Program-made: the position numbers and the translations under genes
Notes under the pieces: model-generated
What the model was told of the DNA's origin: nothing
What the model saw: the letters and a program-made list of their open reading frames with translations, nothing else
The model's database searches: none
Shown: piece by piece, positions 55,144-64,000 of the stretch
Layout of the letters: each line of letters starts with the position of its first letter
How positions within the stretch are numbered: position 1 is the first letter of the stretch
DNA from: Amaranthus tricolor
Taxonomy: Eukaryota; Streptophyta; Magnoliopsida; Caryophyllales; Amaranthaceae
NCBI RefSeq assembly: GCF_026212465.1
Contig: NC_080059.1
Coordinates: 12,904,440 to 12,968,439, forward strand
Reading direction: 5' to 3'
DNA: 64,000 bases

Positions 55144-57815
55144 TCTTCAAATGTCAGCAATCTGATAACGAGATGGAACATGAAGTACCTGAACATCACC
55201 ACGTTTGACTTTTTCACGAACAAAGTGAATGTCGATCTCAATATGCTTAGTGCGCTGATGATGGACGGGATTACCAGCTAAATAAACGGCACTAATATTG
55301 TCGCAATAGACAAGAGTAGCTGTGGTAATAGGACAGTGCAGCTCAAGAAGTAAATTGCGAATCCAGCAAGTTTCAGAAACAACATTAGCAACTCCACGAT
55401 ATTCAGCTTCAGCACTAGACTTGGAAACAGTAGGTTGGCGTTTAGCTGACCAGGAAATTAAATTATCACCCAGAAAAACACAGTAACCAGAAGTGGAGCG
55501 GCGAGTGTCGGGACAGCCACCCCAATCAGCATCGGTATAGGACAAAACAGTCGAAATATTAGAACGATATAACTGCAGACCATAGTGAAGAGTGCCCTTG
55601 ACATAGCGAAGAATACGATGAATAGCAGCCATATGTTCAATGCGAGGATCATGCATATAAAGGCGAACTTGCTGAACGACATATGAAATATCGGGGCGGG
55701 TGAAAGTAAGATACTGCAAAGCTCCAGCTAAGCTACGATACAAGGTAGGATCGTTACAAGAAGAACCAGCATTAGCACCAAGTTTGCCGGAGGTAGCAAC
55801 ATGATTACATTGAGACATGCCAGCTTTTTCAAGAATTTCTGAGGCATACCGTTGTTGAGAGAGAAAGAGGCCCGTAGAAGTGCGATTAATAGCAATACCC
55901 AAGAAATAATTAAGAGGACCCAAATCCTTCATGGCAAACTCAGAGCTAAGTTTGGACATAAGGGACTCACGTAGTGAATCAGAAGAAGCTGTAAGAATAA
56001 TATCGTCCACATATAACAGCAGATAAGCAATATCAGAGCCATGACAATAAACAAACAGGGAATTATCAGAAATGCTGTTAGAAAATTCAATAGTAGTTGC
56101 AAAAGTGGCAAACCGGTGGTACCAAGCACGAGGAGCCTGTTTGAGACCATAAAGAGACTTACGAAGAAGACAAACATGATCAAGACGAGTAGGATCACAA
56201 AAACCCAGAGGCTGATGCATGTAAACAGTCTCAGTCAAATGACCATGTAGAAAAGCATTCTTAACATCTAGCTGATGAATAGACCAAGACCTGGAAAGAG
56301 CAATACTTAAAACAATGCGAATAGAAGCAGGTTTTACAACTGTACTAAAAGTCTCATCACAATCAATGCCTTCCCTTTGAGATTTACCATCACCAACAAG
56401 ACGCGCTTTATAGCGCTCAAAAGAACCATCGAACTTGGTCTTGACACGAAACACCCACAAGGACCGAATGATATTAGCATTAGGAGGACGAGGTACCAGA
56501 TCCCAAGTGTGATTTTCGATTAAGGCATCAAATTCCTCTTGCATGGCTAACTTCCAGTTCGGGTCACGAAGGGCATGAAGGGGAGATTTGGGTAAGGGAG
56601 AAAAGGAAACGAATAAGGCTTGGGAATAGTATTTAGGATTGGGTTTGAAAATACCATGTTTACTACGCGTAACCATACCAGGTGGTGAGGATAAAGATGT
56701 GGTAGAAGAAAGGGTGGAAAAATTGGGTTGGCAAGGTACTGGGCTGCGTGAGGCAGGCCCAGTAGAGGTAAAAGAGGGGGTTGGCAGAGCTGTTGGGCCG
56801 GAAATGGAAGCAGGCCCAGAAGTGGATTATAACCATGGAGAGGAGTCTGATGGACTGGGAGCAGGCCCAGTAGGTGGTGGGTGCTGGATAGGGGAGGACG
56901 AGTTTGACGGGCTGGTAGCAGGCCCAGTAGGGAGCTGCTGGTGCTGGGTAAGGGATTGGAATGATGGGCTGGATGGAGAAGCAGGCCCAGTAGATGATTG
57001 CTGGGTTGTTTGGGTTGTGACAAGCAAACGAAGATTAATAGTATCATCTAAGAATTGGTAATTTTGGGGAGACGGGGAAGGAGATTGAGAAAAAGGGAAT
57101 GTGGCCTCATCAAAAGGAACATGGCGAGATATAATGATTTTGCGGGATGAGAGATCATAGCACTTGTAACCCCTATGAGAAGAGGGATATCCTAAAAATA
57201 CACATGGAGCGGAGCGTGGTTGAAGTTTGTGGATAGTAGTAGATGGAAAAAGAGGAAAATATAAACACCCAAAAACCCGTAAATGAGTATATGTAGGAGA
57301 TTTGCGATATAGAACATGAGTGAATTTACGAACAGAAATAAGGTTTTTAATGAGTTTAGGAGCATGTAAAATATTTTTAAGGGTAAGGGATTTTTGGGAG
57401 GAAGGAAAAGAAATATGCCCGTGACTATGAACTGAAATTAAATTACCATTACCGACAACAATAGCATTATTGAATTGATGCTTTAAAGGAAAATAGGGAA
57501 GTAAAGTACCTCGAGAGCGAGTTATGTGGAATGTAGCACCGGTATCCATATAAAATTGTTCATCCGGAGTAGACAAAGAGATATTATTCATAGCTTGATC
57601 GATGTCCGTAGGAATATAATTCATAGACACATTAGTCCCGGTGTGATAATTTTGTGCCGGTCGTGGACCAAGAAGACCATCAGAATACCCATGAGTTGAA
57701 GAATTAGGAGGAGCCCAAGATGTAGTGGGAAAAGGGGCTGCAGGCTGGGCCAATTATGGCTGGCCCAATTTTGCCAATTATGGGTGAGATTTATAAGAGG
57801 ATGGATAATACGCAA
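55144..57815 (-). pseudogene. Truncated Copia polyprotein lacking most of integrase
   Basis: One frame runs from about 57753 to 55147 with a stop at 56827 (TAA); two more TAA codons lie just upstream, near 57757-57790. It contains a protease (FYMDTGATFHIT), then the chain LISVRKFT joins directly to VLYRKSPTYTHLRVFGC, the very end of integrase. GAG-pre-integrase and the integrase core are therefore deleted in frame. A proline/serine linker with TGPA repeats follows. The reverse transcriptase (WVFRVKTKFDGS, LDVKNAFLHG, LLYVDDII) and RNase H (SAEAEYRG, CDNISAVYLAGNPVHHQRTK) are open for 509 codons. The frame ends at QIADI, where the last Copia residues are lost. No LTRs flank it. Confidence 0.9.
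56640..57000 (-). repeat. TGPA-coding minisatellite in the Copia linker
   Basis: The + strand word GCAGGCCCAG recurs at about 56752, 56812, 56863, 56920 and 56982, spaced 50-62 bases. In the coding frame it yields TGPA or SGPA within S/P/Q-rich linker. Confidence 0.7.
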
Positions 57816-57839
57816 GGAGAACTAAAAGACATCATCATA

Positions 57840-58424
57840 GTGAATAAATATGCTGATGATTATCCTACTTTGTTTATGATTTGTTTTGAACCCTAGGTTT
57901 TATAATCCTCGATATATTGAGATTCCAACTCCGGGAGGAACCACTAGATAACTTCTAATTGTGACTTAGATGTCATGAAGGGGGTAATGTATGCTTTAGA
58001 GAGGATTGCTAGTACCCAAAGAGAAGCAAAATTTATACGGATCAATTTACTGAATTTCACATGAAATAAGGCTTGTATGCAATGCCAAACTGCTCAATTT
58101 GATGCTTTGATGCTTTCACAGTGGATGCTTTATAATGGTAATCTAGTTATAGATCACAAACATCAAAGTTAGTTGAACCAGCAAAGAAGGTTCGTTTTCA
58201 TTCTATAAGTAGTTCTGCTGAAAACATTTGGAGCACTTATAGTCATATTCATAATGTGAAAAGAAACAAACTGAAATGCGAAACAACTGATAAGTTGGTG
58301 TACATTCATTTCAATATCAGACTCTAATCTTCCTTCACCGAAACTTATAAACAAGGTCTACTCAAGATGTGGGAAGTTGATCCAGAAGATTTGGAGAGAG
58401 TTTTAGCATTGATATGCCGGATGT
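57840..58424 (+). pseudogene. hAT transposase C-terminal remnant
   Basis: Pieces in all three forward frames follow the order of a hAT transposase: LDVMKGVMYALERIAS (about 57960), EFHMK-stop-GLYAMPNC (about 58050), then SSAENIWSTYSHIHNVKRNK and LVYIHFNIRL (about 58205-58326). The last pieces are the hATC dimerisation region, where CERNWST-type and KRNRL motifs are usual. Several stops and shifts break it. No terminal repeats or duplication were found nearby. Confidence 0.7.
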
Positions 58425-59294
58425 GAAGATGATTAGTTCATGATGTTTGTAGTTTATGTTTTTTGACATTTTGGTGTTGAGGTCTTTGTAATTGATTTTG
58501 TCAATTCGAATTCTGGATTTGTTCTTTTTATTGATTAGATATGGTTTTTTATAACTAGAGTCTAAGATTTTATTAATGAAGAAAATGGATGTTCCTTGTG
58601 CTATTGAAATTTTGTGTTACATTTGACCATATTTCTTTTGTTAGAAGTTATATATGAAATTATATTAGTAATTTACTGAAATTTTTTCGTTTCCACCTCA
58701 AAACTTGAACAATGGTAAATTGCGCTCTCGATCCCATTCTGACCCGGATCGTACCTTGATCCTGGTAACAATGGTCCCTTTTTAGTATACGGGGGTATTG
58801 ATTATGCTTTACATTCCTTCTTTGGTTATATAAATTCAGTTTACATTCTCGTGAATTCCTCCTACTACTTTGTAGTTTATGCCATGAAGTTGTACTTTTG
58901 ATTGTAGATCTTTTTTTTTAGTACAAGGTAGGTTTAGGAAGGAGAGGATAATGTGAGAATTGAATCCAAAACCTTACTTGGGGAAAGTGGTACTTGTTCC
59001 AACAAAGACAAGAGTTGATTCTCCCGATGGCACGTCTTAGTTTACTTGATTTCTATTAAAGAATGCTTTAATGTTGATGCATTCTTTGTTGATTAACACA
59101 TGTGAACGTAGAACTACCGAGTAGCCATTTGTTGTTTGTGGGCTAAATGAAATTTGTTTAGGATGTGATGTCGTCTTTTGTTTTGGAAATACCCTTTTTT
59201 GTGTTTTCTCTTCATCTATCTGAATTCGAGATTGTGGAAGCGCAAGACAAAGTAGGTTCTAAGATAGCGCAAACTCATGATCATTATCTTCCAG
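58425..59294. other. Intergenic DNA before the ATP sulfurylase exons
   Basis: I searched this stretch for earlier ATP sulfurylase exons (such as the HPTEKRD or GRDPAG motifs) and found none. Nothing else is recognised. Confidence 0.5.
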
Positions 59295-60110
59295 GTGGCA
59301 GCATATGATACCGTAGCAAAGAAATTGTCTTTCTTTGAACCTTCTCGTGTGAAAGATTTCCTCTTCATTTCTGGAACCAAGGTAATACACTCAACTTATA
59401 TAGTCAGTCATAGTCATCAACTCAATATCCCGCACAGGTCGGGGTCTAGAGTAATACACTCAACTTATATGTGTAAGGTTAATACTTGATTCCGGATGAG
59501 AGATTTTGTTTCTTAGAGTACAGTGGGAAATAACTTATCTGTTGCTATGTATCTAATGCTTATGCCATGTCTTGCTAATTCGAATGGAACTTTAGACGCG
59601 AAAACTTGGAGTTTACTCATTTGCTTAAGATGCTAGGATTTCTTTTGCTTTAGTGGAGAAATTTTCTCTTGGACAAACAAAATTGAAATGGATAAACGTA
59701 GGAAAAATTATACTTGATGGATAGAAGACTTCTAATGCTTAGATTCTAGGCTAGCGACTCGAGTTTGTGTTTGTCTAATAGAATCTTCATTCGTAAGTTA
59801 AGCACCTTTTAGGCTTTAACTAGAGGAGATATCGTTATCAACTTACAAGAGGATATCTTTCAGAGCATTCCGTTCATTTTTTCTCTGATTCAGTTTATTC
59901 TTCTAATGATATGCAAGGCTTGTGAAATTTCCATCTTTCCTTTTGATATTGGTGCATAAACTTGGTTGATATTTTCAGATGCGAACTTTTGCAAGAACAG
60001 GAGAGAACCCTCCTGACTGGTTTATGTGTCCCGGAGGATGGAAGGTATTGGTGAATTATTAGGCGAGTCTACAAGAGGAGGAGACTAAGCAGCCCGCTAC
60101 TGTTTCTGCG
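59295..60110 (+). pseudogene. APS: ATP sulfurylase: last two exons only, with stop
   Basis: Exon A (59295-59381, 29 codons) encodes VAAYDTVAKKLSFFEPSRVK then DFLFISGTK. Exon B starts at 59979 and encodes [20 protein letters not shown] then WKVLVNY and TAG (60060-60062). Acceptor (ATCTTCCAG, ATTTTCAG) and donor (AAG/GTAATA) sites are canonical. These are the conserved C-terminal blocks of plant ATP sulfurylase (sulfate adenylyltransferase), the enzyme making adenosine 5'-phosphosulfate in plastids and cytosol. Two changes stand out: W where the family has G in PPDGFMCP, and a stop where it has the second Y of YY. Past the stop the frame runs ASLQEEETKQPATVSA to a TAG near 60112, a plausible old tail. 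All upstream exons are absent. Because introns are kept, it is a DNA-level gene fragment, not a retrocopy. Confidence 0.85.
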
Positions 60111-60112
60111 TA

Positions 60113-62454
60113 GATGCATAGTGTCGTGTCGCCGCCTTAACGTAGGTTGATGTACGTGATTGCGATGACTACATGGCTCAAAATATACAAGAGTTCTTAC
60201 TGATTAAGCTTAGTTAGTTGAGTCGGAATAGTCCCGCAAAGAGAAAAAAATCTCTATTATTTGTTAGTAATAGAAAATAAAAGGAAACAATGTCATAACG
60301 TTTGAAGGGATAAAAAATACTATGTTTGCTATTATCAACATCAAACAAGCATTGTTTTAAATTTTTTGTACCTGCAAATGTTATGACATTGTCGTTTTTT
60401 CTTTGCTATAAGTAAGATCGAACAAAGTTATGATAAATTTTGTTGCTTATTTCTCCTTTGTCCTAATGATTTTTGGTTTGGTTTATTAATATTTCATCAA
60501 TAGATCTTGGGAGTGATCGTCTCATATTGAGACCAAGCCCAATCAGCCTAACTATAGTTGTTTTCAGTATGCGATCAGTAATTTTATGAGAGTAAGAAAG
60601 AGGCCAATTTCTATAATTTTATTAAACAATTATAAAAATGTGATAAAATAATAAGGAATTAAAATTATAAATATAACAAATTAAATGGAACAATTATTCT
60701 TCACTTGTTTTATACACAAAATGTTGATGGGCCAGCCATTGCCTTGACACAGGTTGATCTTCAAACAGTTAACGTACATACTAATGTAGTCTCTGAGTCA
60801 TGCTTGTAACAACTATTTCGTCAATTATTGCGGAGGTTGTAGATTGTCCACAAAAATTATACAATGTAAACTTTGTTATCAGTTGTGTGCAAATGAGGAA
60901 CTGTCTGAGGTAATCTATCTTAAAACCACCTCACATCTATTCCCCACTAAGCACACTTAATAGTGATATTATTAGTAAATAAACTCGTTTGAAAAAAATG
61001 CACTTTTTTGTATAAGTTTTACTATTGATCTCTTTAAAGAATATATTACTTTATTTTTTTTGTTATCTCATCTCTACTCAAGGTATAATGTGTTATCATC
61101 ATATCATACATAGTGTATCTCATTCATAGGAAACTATGATCATGGTCAGGGAAGGAAGAGAGTCAGCAACTCATATCCATAAAAGAGGATGCGACCAAAG
61201 AGTCACTCGGCTTGATAAAAATCCTTATAAAATTTTCAGAAAAAAAGGTTCCTGCAACGAAAAGACCGAGTGAAGCTGAATCTGCAACTCACATCTAACC
61301 TAACAAACTTGGCCCTAAAATATAAAACTAAAATAAATAAATAAAACATATAAATAAAAATAACTAGGTAAAAAACGAGTAAAGGAATAAACTGTAAAAG
61401 ACAAAGAACAATAACACCAAAGGTAGTTGACAGAGTATTAATAATCTAAAATATGAATAAAGTGAATCCAACTATCCTATCCTTGATCAGGTCTTACTCA
61501 TGCATGAAAGATATTATTGTCATACAAGTATAACAATTGACAACATGACATTGCTGGTTATACAATTCGTATTCAATGCTTGTTCTACAATGCAGATAGT
61601 GTCAGTGTGATTGTGTTTGAACTAACCATGCTCATTCCTCAATATCATTGCACTAAACATACAGATTTGAATATACACTTAATGCTAGAAAGTGATTACA
61701 ATTAGAGAAATTTTAGCACTTTACGTCTGCACTCATCATATTTTAATTGCCCGTCAAAATTCATAAATTCCTAATTAATTACTGTGATTTGTAAATAATC
61801 ATAAAAAAACAAAATAAATAATAAAGTAAACAAAAAAAAAACTAAATTCCTAAAAGCCCCACTCTATAAAGTTCTTTCATATAAAAATAATTTACCAATA
61901 ATATAAATGACTGTTATTTACTTAAACTACCTCATCAAATCTCCTTTCTGATGAATAAGAGGCAATCTCAGCATATCACTTTTTATATTCTATTAGATCC
62001 ACTTAATTTGTATAATTAGGCCATAACTTAAACTTGTACTTCATTTTTTAAACTTAATCTTATTCACAAATGAAAGAGTACTTATCATTTAATTTCAACA
62101 ATACAATGCTATTTTGTGGAATTTTTAAAAAATTTATCATCAACCTTTTACAAAAGTTCGTACCTACCATGTAGAACATCTTTTTTTCGGTCATGATTGT
62201 TAATTTATTTGTAATAAAGACGGCTGAAATTGTGCCCTTAGGATAGGCAAGGAAAGGCACACCCATGACTACCTATCTCTGTGTATAAACTACAAATTAA
62301 ATTATTTATTTTGTAATTGTTTGGCTTATGTCTTTACATTGTTGAAATTTTCGTACGTTGTTTGTCTAGTCACTTTGCTTGTTTTGTAACGCAATTGTCA
62401 AAGATGAAAGAGAGTTTTGCTGTCCAAGTCCAAGTATTACTATTGTAAAGTGTA
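60113..62454. other. AT-rich intergenic DNA, no gene seen
   Basis: No coding region is supported over this 2.3 kb. A GTCTCATATTGAGAC-type palindrome lies near 60518-60532. Nothing else is recognised. Confidence 0.5.
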
Positions 62455-62916
62455 AAAATTTGAAATGATTAAGACAAATTATCAATAAAATAAATGAAAT
62501 AAGATAAGTTTCAACTTATTTTCAAAAGTAAGCGTGAAATTCTCAAACTTGTGGTTTGGGGCTGTTCGCAGTTACTGCGAATAGGTAAAAAAAACACAAT
62601 AGTTGTTCGCAGTTATTAACTACGAACAGCTTTGACTTTTTTTTTGACCTGTTCGCAGTAACTGCGAACAGCTAGCTCCACAAATACGAACAGCAGCTTC
62701 CACTGTGAACAGGTAAAACTGCGAACAGGTTAAAAAAAAGTCAAAGTTGTTCGCAGTTAATAACTGTGAACAGCTATTGTGTTTTTTTACTAACTGTGAA
62801 CAGCCCCGAATCACAGGTTTGGGAATTTCATGCTTACTTTTGAAAATAAGTTAAAACTTATTTTATTTGGTTCATTTTGTTGATAATTTATCTTAATCAT
62901 TTCAAATGTTTGTATA
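62455..62916. repeat. Foldback hairpin, arms about 220 bp
   Basis: The left arm (from TTTGAAATGATTAAGACAAA) pairs with the right arm (to TTTGTTGATAATTTATCTTAATCATTTC region) across about 220 bp with a short centre near 62670-62700. The inner half of each arm is a series of CTGTTCGCAGTTA / TAACTGCGAACAG words, about ten copies in both orientations, alternating with A or T runs. No coding sequence. It is probably a foldback or MITE-type element. A terminal duplication was not identified. Confidence 0.85.
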
Positions 62917-63594
62917 AGTGTTCCTTTTTGAGTTTTGAGTCCATGATTAGTAGCTTTCTTCTTCTACCTCCACATATTTCTCACAATTATGGCAAAAACA
63001 TATACTTCTATCACATAGCCTAGCCTAGACTCTTTTGGTTCCCATTGACATTAAATATCGGTTGAAGTTTATAATGCAATAAATTCAATTCCCTTGCAAT
63101 TCGATATTATGAATTAAACAATGTAGTTTGGTTAAACATAGGTATTTTAAATTAACACAAGTACCATTGTGATGAAATTACAACAAGTTGTAGAAATTAA
63201 CTTTTATTGAAAATTTAAATTTCTAAGTTAATTGCTAACCAAATACAATCTAACAATCAAGTTTGGTCTTTTCTAAGTTTAAATTTCTATGCTAGTTGGT
63301 GTAAACTAAATAAGCTCTAAGATGCTAATTACAACCCACAAACACTTGCTTTTTTTTTTCTATTAGAAGTGTTTAGGAGTGGGTTTGGGCGGGCTGCAGA
63401 CTGAGCATGCTTATAAAAATTTTTCGCTACCCACTCTCTTTCTTAGTAGGCGGGATTCACGGACAAAGGGGCATGACCAATGTAAAAAAAATTTAAAATA
63501 CATTCTTAAAATAATACAACTTACTGTCCAAAATACTCCAAACACATAAATATTCTTAAAAAATGAACCACTTGACAATATAGGGGGATACATA
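62917..63594. other. Intergenic DNA, nothing recognised
   Basis: No coding region or element ends seen. Confidence 0.5.
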
Positions 63595-63990
63595 TTACAA
63601 ATAATAATGCAAGATATTAAAATTACAAATATAAGTTGATATTTGTAGTATCACTTTTGTGTATGGCAATAGACTCCTTGCTTGAATGAAACACCAATTG
63701 GAAAACACCGTAGAGAAGATTAGTTTGCAACGGTAAACGTCACTCGAAAATCTTGATATAGATTGAAAGTGACTATAAGCTTTCCTATTGTGATGTTTCC
63801 CCCACACGGTACTTGGATTATGACAATACAAATTCACAATGAGATGCAATCAATCTCTTCAACCAATAAGTACGAATCGATTGAACTAAATGATTATGTG
63901 TTTATGAAGAAACTAAAATCAGAAAACTATAAAAGAGTTTATAACTCTCCTTTATGTTTCAAGAGAATAGGAGAAAGAAAGAGTGAAATC
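63595..63990 (-). repeat. Dispersed leader-like repeat, copy B
   Basis: On the minus strand, words found in copy A (5400-5890) recur in the same order: a CTTTCTCC leader, CTCATTGTGAATTT, CCAAGTACCG, TGTGGGGGAAACATCACA, AGGAAAG, TATCAAG, ACTAATCTTC. It reaches the window edge and may continue beyond. Confidence 0.45.
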
Positions 63991-64000
63991 TGAAATTGAT

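Noticed and set aside
56547..57047. A 166-codon frame overlapping the minus-strand Copia
   Set aside because: It is the shifted reading of the TGPA-repeat linker; the Copia frame itself continues through with one stop.

Overview
The window reads as nuclear DNA of a flowering plant, most likely a eudicot. It is strongly AT-rich, its genes have spliced exons with GT..AG borders, and one gene belongs to the plant-only filament-like plant protein (FPP) family. Nearly every transposon class typical of plant chromosomes is present. I cannot fix the species from the sequence alone. There are no bacterial operons, no CRISPR array and no rRNA or tRNA gene that I can support.

Only two loci look like intact host genes. 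One is an intronless gene of unknown function (2942-3865, +). The other is a five-coding-exon FPP coiled-coil gene (coding span 16140-20361, -) with an extra 5' UTR exon near 22.95-23.2 kb, a 2.6 kb UTR intron and a tandemly duplicated core promoter. A third host-like locus (59.3-60.1 kb, +) keeps the last two exons of an ATP sulfurylase gene, with a stop codon before the usual C-terminus.

The rest is mobile DNA, much of it with target-site duplications (TSDs) that can be read directly. 6.99-8.33 kb resembles a Ty3/gypsy LTR. 8.34-13.47 kb is a complete Mutator-like element (MULE) with a 9-bp TSD, 208-bp terminal inverted repeats, a transposase broken by one stop, a series of 25-bp palindromes on both sides and captured-looking fragments (F-box-like, plant-mobile-domain-like). 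14.0-14.6 kb is a MULE-type MITE. 14.87-15.27 kb is a miniature LTR element (TRIM) whose interior is only 56 bp; a solo LTR of the same family lies at 39.87-40.11 kb. Tourist-like, CACTA-like and hAT-like MITEs occur at 19.9, 24.9-25.9, 30.1, 32.6 and 42.0 kb, one nested in another. 33.5-36.5 kb and 49.4-52.6 kb are two members of one CACTA family; the second still carries transposase remnants. 43.76-49.16 kb is a complete Copia retrotransposon disabled by four in-frame stops. 53.6-54.3 kb is a non-autonomous MULE. 55.1-57.8 kb is a truncated Copia polyprotein that lacks most of integrase, followed by a hAT transposase remnant. 62.46-62.92 kb is a long foldback hairpin built from short repeats.

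The genes do not form a shared pathway. The window is a gene-poor stretch of host genes embedded in layered transposons. I saw no convincing wholly new system. The most unusual features are the palindrome-bearing MULE, the 56-bp-interior TRIM, the FPP promoter duplication, the 62.5 kb foldback and the isolated ATP sulfurylase exons.
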